From: Ascaphus truei
Lineage: Eukaryota > Chordata > Amphibia > Anura > Ascaphidae
NCBI GenBank assembly: GCA_036426205.1
Contig: CM071570.1
Span: 6,157,301 to 6,221,300, forward strand
Direction: 5' to 3'
Length of the DNA stretch: 64,000 bases
Below are positions 45,350 through 58,260 of this stretch, piece by piece. Made by a program: the position numbers and the translations under genes. A model generated the notes under the pieces. The model saw only the letters and a list, made by a program, of their open reading frames with translations, was not told the origin of the DNA and ran no database searches. Each line of letters begins with the position of its first letter. Position 1 is the first letter of the stretch.

Positions 45350-47900
45350 ATTGTATGCCTTTATTTATATAGCGCCATTAATGTACATAGCGCTTCACAG
45401 TAGTAATACACGTGGTAATCAAATAAATAGCAGATAATATAAATAAAAGATCATGGGAATAAGTGCTTCAGACATAAAAGAAACATTAAGGAAGAGGAGT
45501 CCCTGCCCCGAGGAGCTTACAGTCTAATTGGTAGGTAGGGAGAACGTACAGAGACAGTAGGAGGGAGTTCTGGTAAGTGCGTCTGCAGGGGGCCAAGCTT
45601 TATGTATCATGTGTTCAGAATATCCACAGTGCTATTCATATGCTTCTTTAAGCAAGTGTGTCTTAAGGTGGGTCTTAAAGGTGGATAGAGAGGGTGCTAG
45701 TCGGGTACTGAGGGGAAGGGCATTCCAGAGGTGTGGGGCAGTCAGTGAAAAAGGTTTAAGGCGGGAGAGCGCTTTAGATACAAAGGGGGTAGAAAGAAGA
45801 CATCCTTGAGAAGAATGCAAGAGTCTGGATGGTGCATAACGAGAAATTAGGGCTGAGATGTAAGGAGGGGCAGAAGAGTGTAAAGCTTTAAAAGTGAGGA
45901 GAAGAATGGAGTGTGAGATGCGGGATTTGATCGGAAGCCAGGAGAGGGATTTCAGGAGGGGAGATGCTGAGACAGATCTAGGAAAGAGTAGAGTGATATT
46001 GGCAGCAGCGTTTAGGATAGATTGTAGGGGAAACAGGTGAGAGGCGGGAAGGCCGGACTACAGGAGGTTACAGTAATCAAGACAGGAGAGAATGAGGGCC
46101 TGAGTCAGAGTTTTAGCAGTCGAGCAACAGAGGAAAGGGCGTATCTTTGTTATATTGCGGAGGAAAAAGCGACAGGTTTTAGATATGCTTTGAATGTGAG
46201 GGGCGAATGTGAGAAAGGAGTCTAGTGTGACCCCTAGGCAGCGTGCTTGGGCTACTGGGTGAATGATCGTAATTCCAACAGTAATGTGGAAGGAGGTAGT
46301 AGGGCCAGTTTTGGGAGGAAGTATGAGGAGCTCTGTTTTAGCCATGTTGAGTTTAAGGCGGCGGAGGGCCATCCAGGCTGATGTAGCAGAGAGACATTCA
46401 GAAACTTTGGTTTGTACAGCAGGTGTAAGGTCGGGTGTTGAAAAGTACATTTGTGTGTCGTCAGCATAGAGGTGATATTTAAACCCAAAAGATGTTATTA
46501 GGTCACCTAGAGAGAGTGTGTACAAAGAAAAGAGAAGATATCCCAGGACAGAGCCCTGGGGTACCCCCACAGAGAGATCAATAGAGGAGGAGGAGGTGTT
46601 AGCAGAAGATACACTGAAAGTACGATGGGAGAGGTAGGATGAAATCCAGGATAGAGCTTTGTTCCGAATACCAAGAGTATGGAGAATGTGAAGGAGAAGA
46701 GGGTGGTCCATGGTGTCAAATGCTACAGAGAGGTCGAGTAATATGAGCAGAGTGTAATGACCTCTGTCTTTGGCAGCATGGAGGTCGTCAGTTATTTTAG
46801 TGAGGGCTGTTTCCGTGGGGTGAGCAGTGCGGAAGCCAGATTGTAGAGGTCTAGGAGAGAATAGGTGTTGAGAAATTGGAGCAAGCGAGAGAATACAAAA
46901 CGTTCAAGGAGTTTAGAGGCAAAAGGCAGGAGGGAGACAGGTCGATAGTTAGAAAGACAGGTAGGGTCAAGCTTGCTGTTTTTGAGTAATGGTATAACTG
47001 TTGCATGTTTGAAGGAGGATGGAAAGGTTCCAGAGCAGGGGGAGGAGTTAAAAATGTGTGTGAGCATAGGGATTATAGTAGGACCAAGAGGTTTTAGGAG
47101 ATGGGAGAGAATGGGGTCAAGAGGGCAGGTGGTAGAGGGAGAAGAGGAGATTAGCAGTGACACATCCTCCTCTGAGACAGTGGAAAAAGAGTCAAGGAAG
47201 GCAGGAGGAGAGTTAGGAAGAAGTGTAGGATGGGAGGAAGAAACAGAGGGGATATTCTGACGTATGGATTCCACCTTTTCCTTAAAATAGTCAGCAAAGT
47301 CCTGAGCGGAGATGGAGGAAGGAGAGGCAGCTGAGGGTGGTTTGAGTGTAGTATCAATGACAGAGAACAGTCGGCGTGGGTTAGACTTGTGCATGCTGAT
47401 TAGTGAAGAAATGTAGGTTTGTTTAGCTTGAGAGAGGGCAGAGTTGAAACAGGATAGCATAAATTTGTTGTGAAGGAAGTCTGCGAGAGTATGAGATTTC
47501 TTCCAGAGGCGTTCAGAGGAACGAGTGGAGGAACGCAGCATGCGCGTGTGGGAATTTAACCAGGGTCTAGGGTTAGAAGGGCGAGGGCGGCAGAGAAAAA
47601 GTGGGGCATGTAGATCAAGAGAGAGGAGGACAAGACAGAGTTGTAGTTCCTGACAGGTTGTCAGGGTCTGTAGCAGAGCTGAGAGAGGAGAGGGAGGAGC
47701 GTAAAGTTGACTCAAAGTCAGGTAAGTGAATAGAGCGCAGGTTTCTGCGGAACCGGGGGATAGATGAAGGGGAGAAGCGAGATAGAGAGGATGAGGTGAT
47801 GGTCAGAGAGAGGAAAAGGGGAAATGGAGAAATCGGAGAGAGAGAAGTTTTTAGTGAAAACCAGGTCTAAGTAGTGGCCCTCCTTGTGGGTGCTGGCTGC
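45350..47900 (-). pseudogene. CR1/L2-like LINE ORF2 remnant with 3' UTR
   Basis: On the minus strand 46792-47715 gives the segment before and into the reverse transcriptase (RRLFSVIDTTLKPPSAASPS, then ALLKNSKLDPTCLSNYRPVS-like [18 protein letters not shown]). 46058-46711 gives the core with GVPQGSVLG, the catalytic YADD in [25 protein letters not shown] and ARCLGVTLD. The two parts are in different frames, with a break near 46711-46800. The 3' end decays into LPLSTRLAPSLSTFKTHLKT and an AT-rich UTR. It belongs to the CR1/L2/Rex1 group of LINEs and is inactive here. Confidence 0.9.
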
Positions 47901-48972
47901 AGTCCACTGTTGAAGGCCAAAAGAAGAGGTTAAGTGACACCATTGCTAATTTCCTGCAGGAGCAGTATCCATTGTAGTGCTCACTGATCCTCTAATACTA
48001 TGACATAGTACTCGGTCTTTGCAGTATAGCACATACTGAGACTGCCTATTGGACCACTGCATTACTTTGCAAGAACAAATACATGCACTCGTGTAGGCTA
48101 CAGGTGTAAGTATGTGGAAAACAGAAGAACAGATCCCGTGCTCCAACCAATTGGGCTCAAATATACCAGTGACATATTCACATTTAGAACCTAAGCCTGT
48201 GTGATAAAAGATTCATTTGGTTGCATCTTTTGATCAAAACATGATTCAAGCTGCCAAGTGCATCATGGGGACCTCCGTTTAGCAGGCACCTGCACTGAAT
48301 ATATCATTTCTTAATGTCCCATGGACTAAACTTTGTGATGTATGTGAAAGGGCCCATAAGGGGTTAAATAAATGCAACATATGCTTATTTGTGATTCAGT
48401 GCAGATAAAAGCTGGCCAAAGCCAGTAACAAAGTGCCCTTATTATTAAGGTAAACGGTGTAAATATATGAAGCAAAACATAGTGAAATGGGCAGGACACA
48501 TTAGTCTCTTTATTGGTTTGGTCTTGACTCTTGGCAGTTTTTTAGGGCTATACTGCACCTGTAAACTGAAATTGTGTCTCTGAGGAGTACACCGAGATTA
48601 GTCAGGGAGCAGCCTTATATTGGGTAAGAGTCTGGGCCGCACTTTCCTGTCTGCAGATTATGGCTCATCCAGGGGAGCGTGCCAGAGAGATAAGAGGGGA
48701 GTGAGGTGGTTAGCCGAGCTGCAATACAGGCAGGGAAGAGGGAGATGTATGTTTAAGTCATCGCAGATAAGACTCTGACCCAATAAATACTTAAGGTATG
48801 GGGGCGCAGCGGGGAAAGAATGCACCCCCCCCCCCCCCCCGGCAGTACAATAAGCCCTTCAGTGCATAGGACCCTTTCATTCAAACTTACTCCCTCTATA
48901 CTACAGCCATTTAACCTAATCATAGATGTTCTAAAGAAGCACACATGTATTGTTGCACTATCTAAGGCTAGA

Positions 48973-49203
48973 AGGAGCGGCTCAGTGAGTAATGACACTG
49001 ACTGACACTGCGTTTGGAGCAGGGGAGCCTGGTTCAATTCCCAGTGTCGTGCTCCTTGTAACCTTGGGCAAGTCACTTTATCTCCCTGTGCCCCAGGCAC
49101 CAAAAACATAGATTGTAAGCTCCATGGGGCAGAAACTGTCTCTGTAAAGTACTACATAAAGCTAGCAGCGCCATACAAGAACAAACAATTATTATTATTA
49201 ATT
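48973..49203 (+). mobile_element. tRNA-headed CORE-type SINE, + direction
   Basis: It runs AGGAGCGGCTCAGTGAGTAA, CCTGGTTCAATTCCCAGTGT, CCTTGGGCAAGTCACTTTAT, then GCAGCGCCATACAAGAACAA and (ATT)n. This copy shows head, core and tail in the sense direction. Confidence 0.92.
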
Positions 49204-50027
49204 ATAATCAGACAGCACATCTGTTTAATCATAAAGCAGCCCATTAAATGCCAGAGATTGGGTTTCCATTGGTTAGCCGGCAGCTGTTTCCAATTGGCAT
49301 GAACTTTACATAAATCCTTGTGGTTAATTCCGGCTCTATTTACCATAAGCTGACACATTTTTCTTGTGAAATTGTATTTTCCACTCATTAGGATTTTTAG
49401 CTTAAACAAACAATATACGGAAGCTCAGGTCACATTTCATTTTGCCCCTTAGCCGAGAGCAGTTTCGTATTCTTCCGTGGGCATCTTAGCTATTGTTCTT
49501 GTTCTTGGTGGAACAATGCAGAACAGGCTCCCGTATCACCAGTGCGGTAACGTTTGTGCGCAGTGTAACCTCCCTATAGAGAAATGCACAGGTGAGAGCG
49601 TGCTGCATTACCGGGGGACTGGAGGTGTTGTAATAAACTTCTAAATGATTTTTCAGCTCACCCGGAACCATGGACTCCGTGACAGTTTCTCTATCATATA
49701 CTGTATCTCTTCTCTGTTAGTTACGGACACATTATACCAATGCAAGCACCCGGCCTGTTATCCTACTTTCTATTTGAACAATTAAACATATAAATATATG
49801 TAAATCTCTATTTTTTTCATGCAGGAGGCACTCTGCTTAACCGCCACTGTCAGAGGTATCAGAATGTTAAATAGCTAGTAATGCATTTCATATAGATTTG
49901 CTTTATACATCCTACTGCATTCATCTTGTGAGTGTGGCATTCATGTATTTACAGGAAAATGTACAGAACAGGCTGATTTTCTTCCTTTTGTGAGGTTTTA
50001 CTTACTGTACAGTTCAGAGACCGGAAA

Positions 50028-50560
50028 ATAATAATAGGTTTTTCTTGTGTAGTGCTGACAGTGTACGCTGCGCTGTATATAGAATGTTTTAGTATAGTGG
50101 AGCGCAAACTTTTGCTGCTGTGCCCCCCCACCCCTCCTACCTTGCAGCTGCGTCATATGACGCCACAGTCATGTGACGTCGCATCACGTGACCCGCGGCG
50201 TCATTTGATGCCGCGTTGCTATGGCGATGCATCACAGCGTCTGATTCTCGGTAAGTTTAGTGTTGCAGAGGCCTCTCGCGATCCCCCGGCATTTAATTTA
50301 AATGCCTTGGGGAAGAGCACGGGGCCTCTGCAACCGCCCACGCCCCCCCCCCCCCCCCCCCCCCCAGGGAAATCTCCCGCCTCCCAGTTTGCACACCCCT
50401 GTTTTAGTAAATATGGGACCCCATAGAGTTTACAAGCTATAATTTTGGTGGCTGAGGCACAGGGAGATAAAGTGACTTGCCCAAGGTCACAGGAAGCTGA
50501 CACCGGGATTTGAACCAGACTCCCCCGCTTCACACTCAGTGTCATTGTTTACAGTCAGAG
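50028..50560 (-). mobile_element. SINE interrupted by hAT MITE
   Basis: 50028-50094 carries the tail side and 50410-50560 the core and head (GGCACAGGGAGATAAAGTGA, CACCGGGATTTGAACCAGAC). The hAT MITE at 50095-50401 sits between with its 8-bp duplication. Confidence 0.9.
50095..50401. mobile_element. hAT MITE nested in a SINE
   Basis: The ends TGGAGCGCAAAC and GTTTGCACACCCCTG are inverted with changes. The 8-bp duplication TTTTAGTA is perfect on both sides (50087-50094, 50402-50409). The SINE resumes directly afterwards. A long C run lies at 50344-50365. Confidence 0.93.
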
Positions 50561-52086
50561 GGGCGTAGTCACAAAACAGTGATAAAATCATTGCTTTTGC
50601 GTCCGACAATGCATTTTTTTTTATCTTGTTATAAGACATGAAGCCAAAAACGTGAAGGCCATTTTTTTAAGTCCGATCACAAAGATTCACTATCGTGCGA
50701 CCTGTTTTTTGTATCAGTGCTATCGCGATATAAGTTCTATAGCGCTATAGCTGGTAGAAAAAACTGCAGCCTGGAAGAGCTGCATAGAGACGCTGCGTCA
50801 CCGTGCACGGCTCCTACAGGCGACCGTGCAGTAAAAGTATTGATTTTAATAATAGTGTGTGGGAGCAGGGGGTCTCCTGAGCTGAGCCGCATTCCCAAGA
50901 TACAGGCCCCGGTATCCCCGGTGCTTTTAAATCTCCTGCGCCACGTGACCGTGATCGGTTTGCAGTGTTTTCCTCATGGGCATTATCGTAGCCGAGCACA
51001 GAAACCTGCAGCAATGATCACACCTGCACAGTAATTCTAAGATAATTGACAACGTTGAGCATCTTTAATCCTGTCACCGACAGTCGGGTTTGCGCATGGT
51101 AATGAGGTCTCGGCATGCTATCAGACATAATTGTTTTCAGAAATCTACGAGCTCCCGAGGTTTGCACGGGGAATGATATGTTTGGAATAAAATTGGAAAA
51201 GTAAAAGCAATTTGTACAATAAAATATATGTTGGAACGAGTAAATAGGACAGCTGCATTAAACACGGAGGCTCACCAGGGAGAGAGTCGGTGGTCGTTGT
51301 TATGTCTGTTGTGGTGACGTGGATTCATCCCAAGAATCCAGAGCCTGTGGTTTCTCACAGGGCTTCCCAAATGATTCGAAAATGAAGAAATGAGTAGTTT
51401 GGTCATCCTTCTTGGGTCTGCTTTGTCCAGTTACAGGCACATTGTCTTAGTTATGTTATTGTGAAGGACTGCACAGCTTGGTGGCTTGGCACTTACACAG
51501 CTCATTTCAAGTCCGGTCACTGCTTTGTACATAGCTCGAGCTATTATTACCGTTAAGCAGTATAGAAACAGTGGCACACCGCTGCTCATAAAAAAAATGG
51601 GTAAATAATTCTCTCACTGGTGCTCACCCTCCATTGATCCCGGTGTCTCAAGGCTGGAACCAGAATAATGTGAACAGTTGTGATGGAGGAAGCACACAGG
51701 GGTCTGATATGTAAGCAAAACTTACTCTGTATTTATTACATCAGCAGAGCAGGTACAAAAGTCACGTTTAATGGCCCTTTCCTGGGACCAGGTCAGGTGT
51801 ATGGCCTGAGGAAATGGATGCTATTAGTTAACTGGTCTTAAATATGTTACTATGGTTAGTTGAACCCATTTGTGTGGGATAACTGGGTGTCTTCTATAGA
51901 AGATTCCAAGCTTCTGATATCCCATGAATAAGACACCTTATTATACAGTACTTGTCTGATTCCAAATAACACGATTATACCAATGTTCTAAAAAGAACAG
52001 CAAATGGCCATACACGGCCAGGAGTAAACCATACCGGTGACTGAGCTGGTGCCAATTGGCAAGTATGTTACTGTATATACAGTAGA

Positions 52087-52141
<55 letters not shown>
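52087..52141 (+). repeat. AT dinucleotide array
   Basis: An uninterrupted run of about 27 AT units. Confidence 0.97.
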
Positions 52142-52143
<2 letters not shown>

Positions 52144-53202
52144 AGAAACAGAAAGTTAACATCTACCAATAGTAATTCTAAAGGGAATAGATGACAAAGA
52201 GATAAAAATGCTGAAATCCAAGTGCTATCTTTCCCTATTGCTGCTGCCCATAAAGGTTTCAACCCCACAGATAGCTGAGAAGAAAATGCAGATGATAAAC
52301 TCCAGGTGACCTGTGCGCACAAAATCGGAAAGAAAAAGAAAAAATAACCACATGTGGCGTAGTATGTTGTACACAAATGGGATATAATACGGGGTTAAGT
52401 GATGCAGTCACAAAACCATCATTGCGTGGAGGCGTAACCGAGTTATCTTTTCTTTAGTCCTCGGTGACCCTCCTTATTCGTTTCTTGGCAGAATGCCTCA
52501 AAAGAAATAGGTACAGATAGTGTAGATCGGGGGTAGCGTGTGCAATGGCCTGCGTGACGATACTCGGGATTTGCCACTCCCGGTGGTGGGACCTCAACTG
52601 GTTTCCTCCTCCGGCGGCCTGCCAGTCCCCACGCAAGCCAGGATACTTACCTCTCCTGCTGCTTTCTTCAGCGGCTCGACGCCCAGGCAGCTAGCTCTCT
52701 CCTCAGCTGCGGGGCCCTCTCACGCCATTCCCCCCTCGCTGGTTCACCAAGCCAGGAAGCCCTCCCCCCACCCCCAAGGTAAAATTCTTAGAATGGGGGG
52801 AATTAAGGATTAAGTGAGAGAGGAAAAGGGGGGGGAGGGCAGTAGAATAGTGGCCCACCCAAATAATTCTGCACATTTATTGGCACACCTGAAAAATACG
52901 TTGGCCACCCCTGGTGTAAACCCTTATTTTAATATATAAACAAAGTTAAAATTGCACTCACACGGCTGTGAAAAAGTATTAGCACGACTGTGGGAAGCCC
53001 AGTTGGCCAAAGACAGCGAGCGATTATGAGATTGTAAACTGAAAATCAACCCCTCGTGTGTATGTGGGTGTGTGTGTATATACAGTATATATACACACAG
53101 TATATATGTATATTTATGTAGTTCCTTGATAATATCACACCCTTCCTCACCATTTATTGATTATTCAGTATTTTATATTTGGGTAATGATCACAGCAGGA
53201 TG

Positions 53203-53287
53203 CCCCCAATAGGTCAGGTTTTAAGGATATCCCAGCTGCAGCACAGGTGGGTCAATCAGTGGCTCAGTCTTGAGGACTGGAGTTGAG
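53203..53287. mobile_element. hAT MITE fragment, same family
   Basis: The fragment contains AATAGGTCAGGTTTTAAGGA and GAGGACTGGAGTTGAGT without clear termini. Confidence 0.75.
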
Positions 53288-53847
53288 TCCCCGGCCTTCA
53301 GGTGAGGAGAGGAGAAAGGTTGGGTGTGAAAGTTCTGTGCATGAGTTACCTCTACTGGAGAGATAATAACGTTTGTGGCATTTGCTAAATTGAGCAAAGA
53401 GCAATTTCCTTTAAAAAAAACCCGTTTCTCCCCTAGGTGTGAAGTTGGGGTTCTCCACAGCGGAACCACATTTATTTTCAGCTCTGTGGACTCCCTGGTC
53501 TCTGAGCTACTTACCTCTAAAGGTACTGCCGGCACCTCAGCCTCGTTTAAAGGTCCCGTGGAAGATGCGTGACATCATTCCTTGCAGATTCCTATTGGCC
53601 CGCGGGACCTTTAAACATCCATATTGCGTGCCCAGTCTTCAAAGACATGTATCTCGGGAAGCGGGGGGTCCTTGGAGCTTAAACTACAAGCGGAAACATA
53701 TATTTCCAGCAACCAGAGGAATGCAGAAAAGAGAGAAATTAAATAATATTGCACGGCACATTTTGATAACTCTTATGTTTTTCTAGAATGAGCTGAGGGA
53801 GTTTCAAATCTTACCTAGATGTTCAGCAACATTATATAATGCTCTGG

Positions 53848-53966
53848 AGTCGTCAAAGCTCGATCCGCTGTATCGCCTCTGAATCAGCGATAGCTGTCAT
53901 TCAATGTCAAATGCAGATACTGCTGATTCGGGCACGATACAGCGGATTGAGCTTTGATGACCCCGA
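53848..53966. mobile_element. Palindromic MITE
   Basis: The arms GTCAAAGCTCGATCCGCTGT and ACAGCGGATTGAGCTTTGA pair, followed by the inverted GAATCAGC/GCTGATTC. There are no clear target duplications. Confidence 0.78.
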
Positions 53967-55237
53967 GGCAACGTGCCTTATTTTCACTGCAGAATACTAT
54001 TCTTAAAATTTGTAATGCTTCCTTCATTCAACTTGCCAAAGGACACATTATATAGCTCTTCTCTGTGAGTGGGTTCCATTGTATACTACTATGTAGAGTG
54101 AGCTCGGCTGGCTTCAATGTGTGGTTTGGGGGGTGGTTATAGAAGGGATTATGGAAGGAGGTGCTTGGCAGAGTTATATAATGGGAGGATGAGACTTTGC
54201 ACAGCATCCAGGAGAAACATCTCCAGCTTTATATAAACCCCCTGTATGTTATTACACTACAGCTTTATATTACCCCCCTGTGCGTTATTACACTAAAGCT
54301 TCTGAGACCTCACACAGACTTCATCTGGCTGCAAATTCTGGAGGCAGCGGTTTGTATGAGCAAAAATATTATTACTCGTAATAGGGTTATAATATTGACG
54401 TCTAGAGGGTGTATGATTCAGTTGGAGGGGGAGTGGGATTTTCTTTATGCCATGGCCAAAATATAACTTCTGATATTGGTTTGACGCTCCGTGGTACGAG
54501 TCTCACATAAAGGGGATAATTCTGCTATATATCCACAAAGCGGCAGCTCAGAGCGTTTCTGGACGAAAATCCCCATTGAAGTCAATGGCCAAACAGCCTC
54601 TTTGGTGGATATCGAATAAGGCTCTAAGGCTGGTAATTACAGGAGACTGATCTGAGGCTATACAAGCAGGAAGCACCCAATGTTCCATTACAGTCGTCAC
54701 TGGCATTGTTGAGACAATTAAGTAATATGCACTGTACATGTGAAGAAGTCAACATACAGTACGCTGCGTAGGACTAATATAGACCAGGGAGTCTTCAAAC
54801 GTTTCCTAACCGCGGATCCATCTAATGTTAATAATCATTGGGAGGACGTCTCTTCTTACACTTAGTTCTGTCCTTCAATACATTTATATAAACATATAAC
54901 ACACGTCAAAAATACTGGACCGGAACCTCAGAGTTACAGAAACGGCACACAATAGGAGAGAGCAGCCCCCAACCTGAAGTGAAGGTGGGCTTCAGGGTTC
55001 AGCCTGTGTTTGGAGGCCACTTGTAGCCCAGTGATCACCCGCTAGAGACAAGACGGCTGGGATTCACTAAGCTGCAATAAGGAGTATCGGAACCCAGTCA
55101 CATCAATGGAAGCCAATGCGTGATCGAGCTGTGATGGAATGGGACATGTGCCGTGCCCGTCCCACTGCGACCAAGTCCTCACCGGGGTTTCGCCGTAGGG
55201 GGACCCTCCGCCCGCTTCTGCAATAAGATATGTTTTA

Positions 55238-55335
55238 GGGTAGGGGGTTAATTTTAGGGGTTTTAGCGGTTAGAGGGTTAACTTTAGGGGTTTTAGCGGT
55301 TAGGGGGTTAACTTTAGGGGTTTAGTGATAAGGGC
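55238..55335 (+). repeat. 30-bp G-rich repeat with telomere-like motifs
   Basis: Three units contain GGGTTAACTTTAGGGG and TTTTAGCGGTTAG, with GGGTTA at 30-bp spacing. Degenerate TTAGGG-like words continue to about 55390. Confidence 0.85.
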
Positions 55336-56339
55336 TTAGGTTAAGTTTTTTAGATTAGGGGGGTTTAATATTAGGGCTAAGGTTTGGGGCTTATCTAAGC
55401 GGCCAAGCGGCTGGCAGCGACAGGTCCCGGCGGCGAGGTCACTTTCGCCCTGTAAGGTCTCTATTATTAAAACTATCTTCCCCATGCTCTAGATCATTTA
55501 AACCCCTTTCATGGCTCATACCTCTCTCTGACCAAAGGGGAGATGACTTCATAGTATAATAAATAGAGTGCAACAAGGATATATATGAAACCGAAAAATA
55601 TATACAGTTCTATGAATTGAAATTATAGAAGGTATATTTTACACTTCTATTATGTTACAATTTGTTTCTGCTGGCGGTGAGTGGGTTAAAGGGCCTTTAT
55701 TTCGTATCGTAGCTCAACTGTTGTTCTGAGAATCAGCTGCCGCTGGGAACTCACCGCCACATAGTCTTTCTAGGAAATAATATCTCCACCGACCCCTGCA
55801 AAACCCTACAGAAACAGTCGTGTAAAGCATATCGGAACATGGAGAATCCCCTTAAACGTCCTTGTCCCGCAGCGTGTGCTTATCAGATTACTATGAAATA
55901 TTGCACATAAAACCATGTCATTAATAACCCCACCATGGCAAGTATTTGCAAGTGCAGCAGTTACGAGGCAGGTCAAAAGTGACCATTTGTTTGCAAGCCC
56001 TTAAATATCTCCCGGTCACAGTTGATATTCCAGCTGCTGGTTATTGGGCAACATTAAAATCTTAACATATTTCAGCGTCAGTAATATCTTTTGCAATTTC
56101 CAAGAGGCCTCTGAAAGTTTACATTGGCTTTCACATGAGAACAAGTTCTATCTGATACTAAATATTCTCTTTCCTCTGCTTTGAACGCTGTTATGAAATG
56201 TGAAATAAGCTCAGAACGTGTTCAATCGGCGGCCTTTCTCTCTATATTTGTAGATATTTAACCGGTTATTGAGACATAAAGTACATTTTGTGTAAGCGTT
56301 TGAATTGCAGAAATGCCGCACATTTACCGGGCGCTCGAG

Positions 56340-56580
56340 GGCTGCGGCCACGGTGACGTGCGCTCGCGTCCGTGCGCGTGACGTCACCCGCTTTTTAGCG
56401 CTAGCGATTTGAGACCAGGGTAGACGCGATGGGGAGGTGTGTCGGGGGGGGGGGGGCGTGGCAGTGACGTCACGGAGCTGGTTCGCCGCTCACGTGACCT
56501 GGCCATCGCGCAATGGAATCAAATGTATTGGATTTCCTCGCGCACGCCTCCGCGTCGTCTCCCCGACCATGGCCACAGCC
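56340..56580. mobile_element. Harbinger-type MITE, related and decayed
   Basis: The ends GGCTGCGGCCACGGT and ACCATGGCCACAGCC are imperfect inverses that resemble the element at 39042. The interior is CpG-rich with two copies of TGACGTCAC. No clear duplication remains. Confidence 0.75.
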
Positions 56581-56779
56581 AAAGGCAGTTACCCACAAGC
56601 CCTAAAAAGAGAACCAGGGTGCTTTAGTAAACCAAACGCGTAGTAAAGTAACATGCTGAGTATATCTCGGCCTGCATTATATGTTTTTCTAGTGCATGAA
56701 AGTCCGGGCGTCTGACTGACTCGCGTATAGAGGACATTTCTCAGTGTGCAGCAGGTGCCTCAGTTGGTGTCATAATTTG

Positions 56780-56868
56780 ACCTTGAGTGGCTGAGCGGTG
56801 ACTTTGGAGTTGGTGAAACCCGTTTGCATCCCATTCTCGGCTCCTTGTGACCTTGGGCAAGAGGCGAT
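56780..56868 (+). mobile_element. SINE head fragment
   Basis: The words TGAGTGGCTGAGCGGTGAC, CGGCTCCTTGTGACCTTGGG match the head and start of the core. The rest is absent. Confidence 0.7.
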
Positions 56869-57074
56869 CGCAAGTGGCTTGTTTGCCATGAAATTGATGC
56901 TTAGAGACTACAGTTCACGCTCTGTCTATCCACATTACTGTTATATGGTTCATTATTGCTAATGAGCACTGATCAATGTGTGATTAGACAAGCTGGTATG
57001 GAAGGAATTAGAGAAGTACACCTAGTATATATCGTGTGTGTGTATATATACATACAGTATATATAAAAATAGAA

Positions 57075-57840
57075 ACGCATAGATGATACCGTTCTGTGGC
57101 TAACTAAATGCTTTTACTTGTGCGAGTTTTCGAGATACGCTGATCTCTTCTTGCGGCGGTGTTACAATGAATAAAGCAAGAAAGGTTTTTACTGCGAAAC
57201 AGTGCACCTGGAATGTATCTGTGACTGAAACTCCCTCCCCCCTGTGCAGTATGCGATTTATGACCTGAGTTGTTAAATGAACCCTGAATGTTAGTGATGT
57301 AAGTGTGTGTGTATGTAAATATAAATTTATAAAGCGGCCACAGTGTATACAGCGCTTTACAAAAGGTGTGTGTGTGTGAGAAGTGGGAGTGTATAACAAT
57401 GGTGTGGGTAGGTGTAGAAATGTAAGAGGGTATTGCATAACTATAAGTGTGTGGATACTATGTGGTCCCTATTGGTATATAGTGCTGGAATTACATAGAG
57501 TATTTGTATGTGTAGGAGACAGCTGTGTGTGCATTCATATAGTGCAGTATGTATTGACAAGGCCTTTAGCACTCATGGGAAGAGAGTTCTCTCATATCAG
57601 TAGTGACTCATGAAACTTCGGTCTCGGTTTAGGCCACCGCTAAGTGTCCCGAACAGTAGCATAAATTTGTATTCATGCAACCGTCTCTCTTTCAGTGTTC
57701 TAAGATTACCTTTGAGTATGGCCACCTTCATCTTATGGTTAATCTTATGGCCAGAGTCAGAGAAATGTTCAGGCCACAGATCGCCGCGTGTCTCTGTCCA
57801 CTGATGCAGCAGCATTACAGAGCACTAAAGGGGGTGTCCG
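57075..57840 (-). mobile_element. Penelope-like element, 3' part
   Basis: The minus strand 57600-57790 reads GHKINHKMKVAILKGNLRTL, KERRLHEYKFMLLFGTLSGG and LNRDRSFMSHY, ending in a stop. This is the C-terminal end of a Penelope GIY-YIG ORF (LKGN...ER...E...L.GLNRDR.F..HY). The 3' UTR follows to about 57075 and includes GAGTTTTCGAGATACGCTGA. It is 5' truncated. Confidence 0.88.
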
Positions 57841-58049
57841 TAGCTGAAAGGGCCTTCCCTATACACACGCTGGCACTACCGTGAGTCAGGGACTAGCTGT
57901 GGCCTACAGGGGAAATCAGGGCTACTAGCACCTGGGGCACTACCTCTCTTCTCTGCATCCTGCTCCCAACTGGCGTGGTCCCAGATTCCCGCCAAACCTC
58001 ACTGCTCCCTCTCCGTGGATTAGAGAGCCCTATTGGCTAAACCTGCCCA

Positions 58050-58260
58050 TGTGATGATGCAGCCCCTGAGGCTGCTGGGACTTGTAGTCCCTTGCGGAGC
58101 CTCTTCTGAAATGGCCATCAAAACTGTTGTGCTCCTGCGCACGTGCACCGCCGTGACATGGCCACCGCGACTCCTGGGCTTCCTGCACATGCGCACCATT
58201 CCTATCGCGCATGCGCGATATCCAAGGTGGCGGCCTTGCCGGGTATGCCGTGGAGCTCTG
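58050..58260 (-). promoter_or_regulatory. Second copy of the promoter-like repeat
   Basis: On the minus strand the order is again GGCCGCCACCTTGG (YY1-like), GCGCATGCGCG (NRF1 consensus), GTGGCCATGTCAC, GTGCGCAGGAG, GATGGCCATTTC and GGGACTACAAGTCCCAGCAG (ZNF143/THAP11-like), then CTCAGGGGC as in the first copy. Confidence 0.6.

Noticed and set aside
48973..49050. tRNA gene
   Set aside because: Box A- and B-like words are present, but the segment is the head of a SINE with core and tail, and it lacks a proper cloverleaf.
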